A stretch of 62,000 nt of DNA, taken from assembly GCA_037447655.1 (NCBI GenBank), contig JBBHKE010002118.1, positions 130,019 to 192,018 of the forward strand, given 5' to 3'. The translations under genes and the position numbers were made by a program. This DNA comes from Zygnema cylindricum. Lineage: Eukaryota > Streptophyta > Zygnematophyceae > Zygnematales > Zygnemataceae. Each line of letters opens with the position of its first letter. The stretch's first letter is position 1. The notes beneath the pieces were generated by a model. That model made no database searches. It was not told the DNA's origin and worked only from the letters and a program-made list of their open reading frames with translations. Positions 1 through 12,030 of the stretch are shown here, one piece after another.

Positions 1-720
1 GTTATTTACTGCAACACGAGGTAGTAAATTGGTAGCTTGTAATATTATAAATATAGAAATTGTTTCAAAAGTTTATACATCGTACCATGGATGGACGGAA
101 GATTCCAATGAGAGAAAACTCGGTAAAGTGTAGGATAAACCATGTGTCAAATGAAATTGACACTAAGCATAAAAGATGCTATAAATCACATAGACCATTT
201 GAGCGCCGAGGGCTTAACGAGGGCATCATATTGTTATGGACTTCAATGGCGTCATAGTTTAATGGGTCATTCATGCTGTTTTATTTAAAAAACATGAGTT
301 TTAATATGCCAACCTCATGCTTGAATGTTATAACAATGTGAAATGGCTCAAAAGAGAGCAGCCTAAGAAGTCAGGTAGGCACCATGTTACATATTTGAAA
401 TCTTTGTTAAAGATATAAATATCAAAATGTTCGATGGCAAAATGATAGAGCACAACGTCATATATTGGGATTGTAATTTAGGTATGATATGGTATAAAGG
501 AAATCTAGTGACCGTAGCAAGGTTGGCGTTGATGTGAAGATGGACCAAAGCAAATACGGATGGCCAGAAAGGGTTATATTGACGGGGTTAGATGCCTATC
601 AGAGAGAGTAATTGTTTTCACAAAGGTCTTTTAAAAGGTATATTTTAATTTTGTGCAAGCGCGTTAATTTTTATTTTGGAAATGTAAAAGCACGTGCGCA
701 ACAAGAAAAAAGTTGCGAAC
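1..720. other. AT-rich intergenic sequence, no gene seen
   Basis: No supported coding exon on either strand. The open frames are short and lack similarity to anything I recognise. The first inverted-repeat transposon end begins at about 721. Confidence 0.5.
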
Positions 721-941
721 TACACCGCGAATCGTTATTAGCGCATTGTACGCTAATTCGGTTCCCCCAATTTTTTCCCAAATTCTCAAATATAATTATC
801 CACACTATTTTAAAATAACCCTAATTTATAGTTAGAGTAGATGATTCCTTTGACAATTTTCAAATTTCCAATTAGCTTTAATAACGGTAATTATTTTTAT
901 ACGCTAAAAAAACTTCTAGGCTTATAACAAGTCACGGTGTA
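721..941. mobile_element. MITE of the CACCGC-TIR family (TA target site)
   Basis: The left end reads TA-CACCGCGAATCGTTATTAG and the right end closes with a degenerate CACGGTG-TA. This agrees with better preserved family members at 9,813, 39,655 and 40,288. TA at both borders suggests a Tc1/mariner-like two-base target duplication. There is no transposase, so it would be non-autonomous. A further left end of the same family occurs at about 971. Confidence 0.5.
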
Positions 942-2096
942 ACGTAAATTAGAAATGTCAAACCGAACACTACACCGCTCATCGTTATTAGTGTTGAATA
1001 TTTAAAATAAGACTTCCACGAACTACACTGCGAATCGTAATTAGAGTAAAGAAAAAGTTAGAGTAAAAAAAGAGAAAAAAAGAATTAGAGTTATGAGCTC
1101 TAATTTGCGTGATATAACTTTTTCAAAAAGGAATTTACTCTAATTTATTTAAGTATTCTAATTTGACGCGCTGAATATCTCTAATTCGTACAGAATTTGA
1201 CAAAACGTACAGTTTATCGTCACTACGACGTTTGCACTACGCTGTTTGTTAAAACGCAGTTACATAATAATGTCATATGTTAAATCATTATTTGTACTTT
1301 TTTACTTAATAAAGTACAATTTGGCACGGTCAGACACCGACCGTACGCCACACTATTTAAAACGACACTGTATTAGAGTTATTAACGCTCATTCAAAAGA
1401 TTCATTAAATAGTATAATGAAAATTTTAGAATCCTTTACTTTATTTAACATGATAGAGTCAAAATTTAGGGCGACCGAATTAGCGTTATTTAATCTAAGG
1501 GTGGACAATATGGAAATTGGGTTTTACTAACGGGCCGCTCGACAAGTTCACGAATTTTTTATTTCAATGAAAACAAAATACGAAAATTGTCAATGTTGTA
1601 GGCGAATTAAGGTTTGATTTAATTACACTTTTATCCGTGACGCCACGTCACCAACCCTACAGTTTGTTAAGACCGTGCACAGGGAGGACAGTTCTCGAAT
1701 ACAAAACGTGTAAAAATAGGTTGCATGGAAAAGGAAAAAAACATCCGCGATAGGCGCACGCATATGTACGTACACGTCGCAAGGGCCATGTGCCTTCTGC
1801 CAGGTTGGTTGCGAATCCGCCGAAATAATCTTGTCACGCTCCCACCATCTAAGTTTGTCGCCGCCTTTTTGTCGTTGCGTTTTGAAATTTTGGGTAGTAT
1901 GTTTAATGGGCTCTGTACGAGTCATTAATTACCTCCGCTGGTACAAATATTATCTCCGCTGGTACAAATATTACCTCCGCTCGTACAGATATTGCATTCT
2001 GACATTGCGTTCGAAGATTCTTTCAAGATTTTAAGCATCGAATATTAACCTACGTGTTACCAACCAAAATAAGCAACGCAAATAAAAAGTGATTTC

Positions 2097-2830
2097 GGGT
2101 GTGTCCCCATGTGTTCAAGGGATTTTTTTCCGTTGTTTACACAGAAAATGGGACTTCATACTTGAATATATTACGCCGTACGAAAAATGGGCAAAAACTC
2201 AAATACATTTTGCGTCATCTTGGAACTTGAAAGGTACGACGATTTGGCATTATTATCATCGCGACCCACTTCCAACTCATCTTCACACTTGCACTGAAAT
2301 CAAATTCCGACCTGCTTTTAATCAAAATACTACCCTATTGACGAATTTAAAGCCTGGGTTGCATGCGTCAAAAGTTTTCATTTGTTTTTTTGCAGTTGGG
2401 AGAATACAAGACAAAAAAATTGTTTGTCCGTTTGCTCATGTTGTCCACTTGTGGGCGTCTACAAATGTCATTTTGTAGACGTAGGCGATTGCTTGTGTCG
2501 TTCACGTGTGGGCGTCAACAAATGACAGTTGGCGTCGACAATTGTCCCAGTATGTCAGGAGCTCTTTGCGGCAAACAAATGTCCGCAGTTTGTTCCGAGA
2601 TCGTTGGCGTCTACAAATGTCAGCAGTTATCGTTGGCGTCTACAAATGTCAGCAGTTTGTTGGCGTCTACAGGTGTCGCAAGTATTGGCGACGTGTACAA
2701 CTGCCACATATTCAAAATAATGAACGCGCAAGTAACGATTGACATCGGCACACTTTGAAAAGTACACCGTAAAATCAGCGCTAAATTCCAAAATAAAGTT
2801 TCAAAATATCGGTTACATGGGGACACGCCC
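2097..2830. mobile_element. Dispersed TIR element GGGTGTGTCCCC...GGGGACACGCCC
   Basis: The ends form an imperfect inverted repeat of about 16 bp (GGGTGTGTCCCCATGT and ACATGGGGACACGCCC), flanked by TTC and TTA. Related copies lie at about 16.96-17.68 kb (inverted) and 55.06-56.0 kb, where the flank is TTA or its complement. This points to a second Harbinger-like, non-autonomous family. The open frames inside are not conserved as proteins between copies. Confidence 0.65.
2450..2690. repeat. Minisatellite of GGCGTCTACAAATGTCAGCAG-like units
   Basis: Imperfect units built around the words GGCGTCTACAAATGTC and GTAGACG recur several times in both orientations. A diverged version sits at the matching place in the related element near 55.74-55.89 kb, so the array is part of the transposon. 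Confidence 0.6.
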
Positions 2831-3140
2831 TTACAGACGCGGCCTAATGGAAGGCACGCCCTTCAGTAATATGTTCCGTACAATTACTGAGATGCATAGT
2901 GGAAGTCCACCCTAATTACGATTCGCGGTGTAGCGTGACTAGCACTAAGGGTGAAGTTCCAATAGACGAAAAGTGAGGTTGTTTACAGAAATTCGGACCT
3001 CTCCGTACTATGCCTTACCTCTTATTTTGTTTTTATTACGAAAACAACTCTACAGAGAATCTTGCCATTATTCTCCAAAATTATGGGAGTTAACACTGAC
3101 CGTTGGATATTTTTCGCGAAGCATTCGCTTCGAAAGTTTC

Positions 3141-3182
3141 TGTAATTGGTGATGTACCTCGCGAGGTACATCACCAATTACA
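3141..3182. repeat. Perfect 42-bp palindrome
   Basis: Two 21-base arms centred on CTCGCGAG match perfectly with no spacer. Each arm reads TGTAATTGGTGATGTACCTC and then one more G. It is not in a recognisable gene or transposon. It could extrude as a cruciform or be a solo inverted junction. Confidence 0.9.
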
Positions 3183-3694
3183 TAAAAAATTGAGCCGCGA
3201 CACGCTGGATAATTAGCATACGTGTCAAGCTGGCGACCAACGGAAATCAAAAAAAATCGCACACGATATACGCATTCAAAAATTTAACAGAAAATACAAA
3301 CGAAATGTCGTAACGCACTTTCGTCGCGATATTTCTATTAGCGCCCATTCGTCACACTATTTTTGGTAACGCTCATTCGTCACGCGAAAAAAAAGGAACC
3401 CTAAAAAAAAATGAGGTGGTATCTGACATCTGCAAAGAGTACAAAAGTTGTGTTGCATGATGACCTGGTACGCACGTACATGGTACGCAAATGGAGATTT
3501 TTGGTTGGTGTGAAAATCATTGACGATTTTCAATATCAAATCTATAGTTACGTGGCGCCACTATTTTAAAAACACGTGGATTACAGACTCTACGCAATGG
3601 AACTTCGTTCAAACTTCAAACTTCAAAGCGTACTGTAGCATCCTGTAATGTTGGCCGTACGATTACAGTGTCGTTATGGAACTTCACCGTAAGC

Positions 3695-3772
3695 AATGCA
3701 AACAATACAGTATGGTACAGTACGGTAAAGTATTGTACAGTATGATACGGTACGGTACAGTACAGTAGTACT
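3695..3772. repeat. TACGGTACAG-type short tandem repeat
   Basis: Irregular repeats of TACAGTA and TACGGTA words occur just upstream of the membrane-protein gene at 3,825. Similar words recur near 38.53 kb and 40.96 kb. Confidence 0.6.
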
Positions 3773-3824
3773 CCGGTTCAAACTGCATAAAGTCGTCCAT
3801 TCACATCACTTTCTTCATTCTCCA

Positions 3825-4313
3825 ATGAGCACCTTTAGTGTTGTTTCGCCATGGACATGTTCTCCCACTCCCAGATGGCCATCAACTCGCTCTTCGCTCT
3901 CTCATTTTGACGCGTGTCGTTCTTCTCCTTCACATTTCGTACGTCGTCATCATATTCTTAGAAACTCGGCTGTTATTTACCCCGCCTTACCTTTTCAAAT
4001 ACGTTGTAGGAGTGTAGGGAGAGAACAAGACTTTCCGAACACTTACAGTTCTTCTCGTCAAGAAGAAGAAGAAGAAGAAGAATTCTTGGAAGAGGACCCT
4101 TTTACAGATGCTCCTTTGTTTCCTCCTCCCACCGGATGGGCGGATCTCACTCCAGATAATATTGTAGCCCTTCTTCTGACAGGAGCACTTGTTATAGGGT
4201 TAGCAGTCATTATAGGTCAACTTCTTTTAGTTACTCTCTCTCTCGTATTAGCAGCCATAAAGTATACTTTTATCGCAGGCTTACTTCTCGCCGTGATTCT
4301 CGTGTTCGTGTAA
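3825..4313 (+). CDS. Small membrane protein, probably plastid-targeted, function unknown
   Basis: An intronless 162-residue frame opens with a real ATG. Residues 1 to about 70 are rich in Ser, Arg, Pro and His with few acids, like a plastid transit peptide. A run of glutamates follows, encoded by a GAA microsatellite, then a proline-rich linker ending PPPTGWADLTPDN. The C-terminal 50 residues are strongly hydrophobic (for example ALLLTGALVIGLAVIIGQLL) and should form one or two membrane spans ending at the C-terminus. Short plastid membrane proteins with this layout exist in green organisms, but I cannot name a family. The polyglutamate length may vary between strains. The gene is 545 bp upstream of phosphoglycerate mutase on the same strand. 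Confidence 0.7.
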   Translation: MSTFSVVSPWTCSPTPRWPSTRSSLSHFDACRSSPSHFVRRHHILRNSAVIYPALPFQIRCRSVGREQDFPNTYSSSRQEEEEEEEFLEEDPFTDAPLFPPPTGWADLTPDNIVALLLTGALVIGLAVIIGQLLLVTLSLVLAAIKYTFIAGLLLAVILVFV

Positions 4314-4857
4314 TCTTTCTCTTTTTTGACTAGAAGGTCTGCGGAAAGTGATATGTTATGAGAATTCCTTTGTCTTATTTCCTATAAATGTTCATGTATG
4401 TTCTCAAATTGCTGCAGTCAAAATTGGCCCTTTCGTCTTTTTTTTGTTCAACTTTAAGCAAAACAACAAATTAATGACCTGAAAGTGATTTGACTCCTGG
4501 CGGACAATCAGCATAACCCTAAACAAAACCAGACTAAGCTCCCTCAGATTATAAGCATAGTTCTATCAACAAGAAGTTCGTGAATAGAATTATACTACTT
4601 TTCCAAAAAGTAAGCTCTGTCGGGTAAAATCATATTTTTAAAAAGCTCTGCCTTTTTGTTGTTGTAAAAAAAGAGAATTTCACATGATCTGCAAAACAGT
4701 AAACAAGGAAAGTGACCAAGAATGAAAACAAATTAGAGTTATTTCCGTTGGATAGAACTGTACCTTTGAAAACTTATGCAAAAAGTAAGCTTCAAGACCG
4801 TCGTGTAGAATCACAGAGTTAGAAATTTATTCCTTTCTCTTGTTATAGAAAAAGACA
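4314..4857. other. Intergenic region upstream of phosphoglycerate mutase
   Basis: Contains the 3' region of the membrane-protein gene and presumably the promoter and 5' leader of the mutase. No clear TATA box or other element can be assigned. Confidence 0.4.
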
Positions 4858-7800
4858 ATGGTGCTCCCTGTTCGTACGGCCTTTGTCCTTGTAGACGGCA
4901 TTGCAGATGTGTCCATTCCTGAGTTGAGACAAAGGACCCCTCTCCAAGCCGCTTTCATTCCCAACCTTGACGCCATCGCTTCTGCCGGAGTCAATGGCCT
5001 CATGGACCCTGTGGAGCCTGGCCTTGCTTGTGGAAGGTGAAAGCACACTTTCTTTATAGTTTTCTTTCATTTTTACGGTGTTTGTGCAGTTAGGTTGGTT
5101 ACTGCCCAGTTTCGACAGTAATAACAGACACAGTTTCGACAGTAGTAACAGACAGATAATTACCATGTTATGAACCCCGTAGAGCCTGGTCCTGTGGAAG
5201 AAGAGAAAGCTTATTTGAGCAAGGGGGGTATCATCACAGTATCATTAATATCATTTCTAACGATGTCAGATTATATCATATCAACCCCCATAATAATGAT
5301 ATTAGATAGTTTAATTATTAATTATTATCGGTATCATCAAATAGTAAGGGGGGTATCATGACATTGGTTGGTGCATTTGTAATTGGAGTGATTATGGTTT
5401 AGAAGGTATTTGATGAAAACTCCCATGGTTCTGAAGCATCTATATGTGGGTGACATTTACTGATGGAATTCTATTGCTGGAAATATCTCTCACTTGTCCA
5501 GCTATAATTGTCATCGCCTCATTCAGGTGCAAAAATTGTTTGTCCTGGTTTGGATGCTTGTACTTCTCTTTTTAACTTTTTTTAGCAGTGGTCGTTGTAT
5601 GTCAGCGATACCGCACATTTATCTCTTCTCGGCTACAATCCTCGAATATATTATCGTGGTCGAGGGGCATTTGAGTCCATGGGGGCAGGACTTCCCATGG
5701 CGCCCGGTGACATTGCATTCAAGGTGTGATTCTGCTTTTGTAATTCTTATTTCTTTTTATTATGCAAACATTATAGAATGAATCTCAGCATTATATTGTC
5801 CTGATTGAACTTGATACTTACAGGGTCTTCTTCCATCCTGGTGTATATGCTGCGCTCGGTAGGTCTCTTAGGACACTTGAAGTGGAGTTCAAAAGGCATA
5901 TGCGTTCCTATTTGGAGCTTTCTCCTTTACGGATATTATTGCAATATTGAAACGTTTTTCTTCGTTGAGGCTATTTTTTTTGTTTGTTTTGGGAATTACT
6001 TGTCTAATGCAAACTCTGTGTGGCTCGCTAATGCTTTTGGACCATAAGCTGTAAGACTGGTGAAGCATGCTTTCAAGTACATTGTATCCTTAGGATTGAA
6101 GGATCTTGTATCGTCTGATTGACAATGGGGGCATAGTAAAAGCCGTTTTACACATTCATTCTGTTATCTTGTATGCAGAGTAACTTTGCAACTGTGAATG
6201 ACGAGACGGGAATTGTTGTCAGTCGTCGAGCTGATCGACACTTTGAAAAGGAAGGTCCTATTCTATGTGCCGCTCTGGACGGATTGCAAATCCCAGGTTT
6301 TCCTAAATACCGTGTGAATGTGAGGTCAGTTCTGTTAGTTTAACTTCACTAAAAGAGGCAGGGATGCCTGTCATCTTGTTCCACGTTCTCTGTCTGTTGT
6401 TGCTGGTTGTCTGCATGGTCTCTTACACTCCTGCACCTGCCCCACGTTTTAAAACCCTCGAGGTTTCCAGTGTCTTTAGCCTGAGAGTTGCATGGGGCTA
6501 AATGGGTGATGAGGCAGGCTCGGCAGCATTTTTGGTGATTTTCGCGCATAAAACTGAATTTGCAGGTATGCAACGGAACACCGCTGTGGCGTTGTTGTAC
6601 GTGGTCCTCAACTGAGCGGTGCAATATCGGGCACAGATCCGCTGAAGGACCAGTTGCCTCTCCCTCAAGCAAGGCCATTGGACGATTCACCAGAGGCTAT
6701 CAACACCGCTGCGGTAGTGAATGCCCTTTCGGAAATTATTCGCAAAACGCTTAGGGAACATCCTCTTAACGCGGAACGGCGGGCACAAGAAAAGGGTTTG
6801 GCCAATGTAGTGCTGCTTCGCGGATGCGGTATAAGAATCGAGGTGAGATATTTGTTGCTTTTAATTTTGCAACATCGGAGTTTGAAAGTTTTTCCCTGCA
6901 GTCAAACGATGACGATTCAGGCTCATGTGACATGTTTGCTTGGAACAACAATTTTGCCCACTTCTTTCTCATTCAGTGAACAGGGTAGCAACCGCAATAA
7001 AATCTGGTATTATTTTTAAACTGCAATACAGGTGCCCACATTTGAGCATTCCCACGGCTTGAAGGCGTGTATGGTTGCCCCCACAAAGATCATAGCGGGA
7101 GTGGGAGTTTCCTTGGGAATTGATATCCTTGAAGCTCCCGGTGCCACGGGAGATTATCGAACTCTTTTGAGCTCAAAAGCAGAAGCCATATCTGCAGCTT
7201 TGGCCCCTTTGGAAGGTCGTGTACCAAACATAATTGTTCCGGGAGAAGATGAACCAAAACCCGGACTCGAGACAGGTTACGATTTTGGATTTTTGCATAT
7301 CAAGGTGGGATAAGCAGTTTTAACTGTGATTTTCATTTGTTGTGGTTTTAATTACTCATTTTTCGTTTTATGCTCTTGTAAAATGGTTTGTTCAAAGATA
7401 TGTTTGTTTATTCTTTATTGAGATTGTGCGTTCTCTTTGTCATAAAACCTACTTACGAAAATATTCCTGAAGCCTCTGTCAACTGCAGCGCATTTGAGTT
7501 GCACAAAATATTTTGGACTACATTATTCACTATGTTATACAATTCATTGCTGCAAAACCTTTTTTGGGGCAGTCTTTCATGACATAGTTATGTAATTTCT
7601 GATTGCAACATCACATCACATTTTTGAGAGCCAAGACTATTACCTTTTGAATAATCGTCGAAAATGTGATGGACAGCCCAAAGAAAGGTTTAAACTCCCG
7701 TAACGACCAGTGATGTTGTTTTCTACGCTCTTGTACTGACAAAGTTGTTTTTGTTGGATACTTTTGAAACAGGCAATTGATGATGCAGGCCATGATAAAG

Positions 7801-8249
7801 CTGTGTGGCTTAAAGTCCATGGCCTTGAAGCCGTTGACAAAATGATTGGACAGTTGGCGTGTCGACTTTGGTCAGCCGAGAAAGAAGGTGGAGCTCGTTA
7901 TCTCCTGTGTGTCACAGGGGACCACTCTACTCCAGTGCAATATGGAGATCACTCTTATGAACCTGTACCTTTCACTATCTGCCACCTGTCAGACTTTGTG
8001 AGGGCCCGTGGAGGAGAGAGTGTGGTGTTGTCCACAAGTTTGGATCCGTTTCCGTTGCCGCAGCACAGTGCTGATGTCAGCCAGTCCGAGAATTCGGGAT
8101 TGGTTTTGGAAGGGCAGAAAAAGGCAGTGAGTGGCGATGGAGTCGCAGAGTTTTCGGAGATAGCGGCTGCGAGAGGATGTTTGGGGCGTTTTCCTGGATG
8201 TGAAATGATAAAGACCATCAAAAGCTACGCAGCTATTTTGAGTACTTGA
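4858..8249 (+). CDS. Cofactor-independent phosphoglycerate mutase, ApgM (archaeal-type) family
   Basis: Converts 3-phosphoglycerate to 2-phosphoglycerate in glycolysis and gluconeogenesis. Six exons join in frame: 4858-5036, 5606-5723, 6179-6324, 6566-6842, 7032-7304 and 7773-8249, giving 489 residues. Alkaline-phosphatase-superfamily marks are visible: [15 protein letters not shown] near the N-terminus (metal-binding Asp), [14 protein letters not shown] at about residue 59 (the Ser, split by intron 1, is the expected phospho-carrier), [12 protein letters not shown], and TGDHSTP with [10 protein letters not shown] near the C-terminus (metal ligands), then [11 protein letters not shown]. Length is somewhat above the roughly 400-residue archaeal proteins, in line with plant and algal homologues. 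No obvious transit peptide, so probably cytosolic. Intron 1 holds a decayed copy of the exon 1 end. All junctions are GT-AG. Confidence 0.93.
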
Positions 8250-9812
8250 TCGTCTAGTGCATATCTTTCTCTTTTGAGACGAGTTTTTCTTGTTTTGCGA
8301 CGTTGTAACTTAATGAGTTATGATGCACTATACGAGTTGTGGAGGGTGTTCATAAACAGATGGTAGTCCAGGAGCAGCAGTGAGACAGACAGCAGGTGTG
8401 CGTCGTAGACAGTTGTCGCAACGCTCATTTGTGTTGCAGCATCATGTCCAGGGAACTTTAAAGGATTTTTTTTTTCTTTATGAAATGCTCAAATGCAGTG
8501 GTACCTGCAACTGAAATGTTTCAACGCACCGGTACCAGAAACCAAGGTGTTTGGTGGGTAGCTGAAGCTGTACTTATACTCTACTGTTATCTTTGACGGA
8601 CAGAAAGCAGCATTACGATATGTTTTTTTTTATTCCCAAGCTGTTCGTTATATTAGAGTTTTACTGAACGCCTAGAGCTTCAAATATTGTGTTAACGATT
8701 TGCGTTCATACAACTTGGAAATGTTTTACTCTTACCTGTTCAATAACTGTTCTCATCGGGCAATTTTCTGCTTTTTGAGGCGCTATTTGTCGTGAAGCAG
8801 ATGGGACTCGTGAAGGCAACTGTACTTGTACTCTGGAACTTTTGACGTATACATACTGTTGTTGTTTCATATCTCTGATGTTTGTACTAGTTGATTTCTT
8901 GCAACTGTAGCAACTGAATTTCGAAGTTGTGCTTATGTCGGCAAGTGAGCGTATATGCAGTGCGCTGCACGAGGTGTGGTTCCAATTTTTGGCAGATGAA
9001 GGCTGAAAAGCTCAAATGCATATGTGTTACACAGACGCCAACTTATCACGCTGAGTGAGGGGGGAATCCAAGTTTTGCTGGATATCGCTGACAGTGTAAA
9101 TAATACTTATTACTGTAAATGCGGAATTAGTATTCTACTACGAGTGTAGGATTACATCAAGGGTTTAATTCCACCATTTTGTCATTGATATTCAGTATAT
9201 ATATATATATTTTGGTTAGAAGAAACCTTAACCAAAAGAATGTTGTTTGCACTAATGTAAACCAATGGGACCTTGTCCTTTTGTTTACACAGAAATTCAG
9301 ACGCGCATTCCACCAGAGTGCAACATTAATGCAATGGATGATGACAAATGACCTCAAAATTAGACACAAACAATAGAAACACTAACCGTAGGGGTAAAAG
9401 ACAACCACTACGCCTATGTTGCGAGTTAAACTGCATACTCCGTACGATGCTATCAGGATCCAGAATATGCATGTGGAGTACATCAGTGGATGCCATTCTC
9501 TGAAATTCTGAATTAAAAAGTGATCAAAAGCACAAATGTGTTCTGCTTCCCAACGCGGCAGCACTGTAGTAGTGTGGCATTAAAGCCGTGCACCCCCAAA
9601 TCGGCGGCTCACGGAAGCGTGGAGTGTTCATCGCCGGTCGAAATTCGACGGTCCAGATGCTTCTCAAGGCATTACTACGTGACATCCTTCATACATCTCA
9701 CTTCCCGCCTTCCTGATTCCACCACGTCATTTTCCTGCTACCCGGCCCTCGTCCCCTGTACAGTGTATACAGTTCAAACCGTTCCCAAATCCGCTTGCCA
9801 TTCCTTGTGAGG
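8250..9812. other. 3' region of the mutase and intergenic DNA
   Basis: Presumed 3'-UTR followed by sequence without supported genes. A short TA microsatellite lies near 9,197-9,210. Frames at 9,157-9,810 lack coding character and were not called. Confidence 0.4.
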
Positions 9813-10428
9813 TACACCGCGAATCGTAATTAGAGTAATGAAAAAATTAGAGTACAAAAACCAGAAAAAACAATTAGAGTAATGAACTCTAATTTATGTG
9901 ATAGAACTTTTTCACAGAGGAAGTTTACTCTAATTTATTTAAACACTCTATATTGGGTTATCTCGGCGATAATTATCCGCGTTGAGATTATGAACACTAA
10001 ATTACGTAGACGTACAAAATCTGACAGTCCATAATGTTTTGACGTCATTATGACGTTAGTATTATTTGTCGCGCTGAATGTCAGTTAATGTTCACACTGA
10101 ATACGATGCTGTCGACAGACGAGAGTTATGCGAACGACTTTTTTTCGATGTGAATGATGTTTGTTTAGTGCGATTTCACGTGCGAGTACGAATCTATTAA
10201 ATCATTATTTGTACCTTTTTACTTAAAAAAGTACAATTTTCACGGTCGAACGTCGTCCGTACTCCACAATATTTAAAACGAACCTATATTACAAATTTTT
10301 ACGCTAATTAAACTTACCTAAATTAGAATATGTAAAAATTAGAATCGTTGACTCTATTTGATGTCATAGAGTCGAAATTTCAAGCGACCGAATTAGAGCA
10401 ATTTACTATAATTACGATTCGCGGTGTA
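9813..10428. mobile_element. Intact CACCGC-TIR MITE
   Basis: Ends read TA-CACCGCGAATCGTAATTA and TAATTACGATTCGCGGTG-TA, a near-perfect 18-bp TIR bordered by TA. This is the best-preserved copy of the group also seen at 1,024. Length is 616 bp including borders, with no transposase. Confidence 0.8.
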
Positions 10429-10431
10429 CAG

Positions 10432-10809
10432 TACACTGCCAATCGCTATGACAGTAAATAGCGCTAATTCGGTGCCCTTTTTTCAAAAAAAAAACCTGAA
10501 ATACAATCCATAATTCTATTTTTTCCATTATAATAATTAGGGTTTTTTTTCAATTAGCGTTAATTATGGAAGTACACTGCGATGAAAATAAAGTTGCGTA
10601 CAAACAGGGTATCTTCGTATGAAATGGTACTTCTTGAATTACAAAGGCATAAAAAGACACTTAACATTATTGCGCTCACATGTGAATGTACACTGGAAGA
10701 AAGAGATGCAAACTCGTCGACAAAATCGCGTTTCATATGTTGGTCCGTTGACCGTGTGAATAGCGCGACCACGTATGAATTGTCATTTTTTGTACGAATA
10801 CACATATTG
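10432..10809. mobile_element. 5' part of a second MITE subfamily, truncated
   Basis: Starts TA-CACTGCCAATCGC and aligns for about 375 bp with the complete element at 39,655-40,209, including the phrase AATTCGGTGCCCTTTTTTC. The match stops abruptly at about 10,809, where LTR-element sequence begins. The right end was not found on the other side of that element. Confidence 0.7.
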
Positions 10810-11095
10810 TCGAGCGTGCCTGATTATCGTGAGGGAAGGGCCCACGGCCCGGAGTCGTCGGCATTGGAGTCCTGCAAATAAACCCCGAATGCGAATGCTT
10901 CCCAAAATGATGATTATGCTCACTGCTGCCCACAACCCTCCCCTAGATATGCCTGCAAAATAGGAGAGATGCTGGGACAGGGAATAGGGATGAGCGAAAG
11001 GGGGAAGGAGAAAATTATCCCTCCCCCTTCCTTTCCCCCCCCCTTGGCCGAGGAAAGGGATTTGAGTCTCGGTAATCGGGCTGATATCCCAATTT

Positions 11096-12030
11096 TGCTG
11101 ATCGACTGGAAGTCTAACTTTTGTGCCCTCAGAACCCACTGTTTTAGTACCCAAGATGAGAGAAACCGGTTTCGGAGGAAACACAGCAAAATCCAAAGAG
11201 AACTATCGGCGGAGGACAAATGAACTTCCACCCGAAAAAAATAAAAATAGAAATGATAGGCTGTTTAAGATTTAACAATATTATATTGCCCAGAAAATGG
11301 AATAAAAGATAGAATGAAGAATTATGGCAAAGCAATCTCACATACCCTAGAAAGCCAAGATGACACCAAGGGAAGACGAAAGATCTCCCAAGGACACCGA
11401 AGACCGGTTCGATTCTCCTTCACCACTCGGTTTTCGCAGATCGAAACCGACTGGACTCTTCTCGGTTTCAATAGCAAAAAGTCAAAATCGCCCAAAAGGA
11501 TTGATAGTGCCAACTACCCGCCCGAACTACGATCTCCAAACAAGACAAATCCAAACCAAGATGGCAATAGAGTCAAGAAATCAAGCACAACAAAGATTCT
11601 CCAAAAGAAGGCTTGTTTGGAATTTCTGTGAGGTTTTACACAGGAGACAGTACTGAAAAACAACCTGTCTCCTTCGACCCCAAGTGCCTTATACACCAAA
11701 GTTTGTCACATTGTAGGTCCAAAAGTCAAAGCTACGCTATTAACCAATGAGCGACAAGCAAGTGTAATTGAACTGACACAAGACAAAATAATCCGTACTA
11801 CACTTGGGGCAAAAAGTTGTGATCCGGACTGCGGCTAGATCCGCGGCCGGAAGGAATTATTGTGTCCACTATTATAAGACAAAGTCCTGAAAAAGACACT
11901 AACTTCAAGACTTTGATCTAAAGTAATTAATGGACAAAATTGAACTAAATTCTTATTGACGCCTAACAGCATAATCTAGATGATAATTTGGAAAGTTACG
12001 TGGCAATCCACAATGTACCTCCCACGGGGG
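11096..12030 (-). repeat. Long direct repeat, left copy (LTR candidate)
   Basis: Matches 14,323-15,262 over about 930 bp, with scattered substitutions and small indels throughout. The divergence suggests the two copies are not very recent. It carries AATGGAATAAAAGATAGAAT, conserved in both copies. Confidence 0.65.

Larger units (their letters stand above)
1499..2912. mobile_element. PIF/Harbinger-like insertion with TAA target duplication
   Basis: The insert begins GGGTGGAC and ends GTCCACCC, an 8-bp terminal inverted repeat. It is flanked by TAA on both sides (1,496-1,498 and 2,913-2,915). Three-base TAA/TTA duplications are typical of PIF/Harbinger elements. It lies inside the MITE at 1,024-2,932 and itself contains the element at 2,097-2,830. 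No transposase is visible. The family assignment is inference from TIR and target-site size. Confidence 0.6.
1024..2932. mobile_element. CACCGC-TIR MITE split by a later insertion
   Basis: The left end TACACTGCGAATCGTAATTA at 1,024 and the right end TAATTACGATTCGCGGTGTA at 2,913-2,932 form an inverted repeat. The internal sequence from 1,024 to about 1,498 aligns by eye with the intact copy at 9,813-10,428. Removing the 1,499-2,912 insert leaves an element of about 490 bp, similar to the 616-bp sister copy. No coding capacity. Confidence 0.7.

Noticed and set aside
2089-2478. 129-codon frame inside the TIR element
   Set aside because: The related copies at 17.5 and 55.1 kb break this frame, and no protein motif is present.
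5210-5365. GGGGGGTATCAT direct repeats in mutase intron 1 as a transposon
   Set aside because: The two copies are short and no matching inverted ends or target duplication could be defined.
10560-10963. Overlapping frames of 60-100 codons
   Set aside because: They lie in the truncated MITE and the LTR-type repeat and are not conserved in the full MITE at 39,655.
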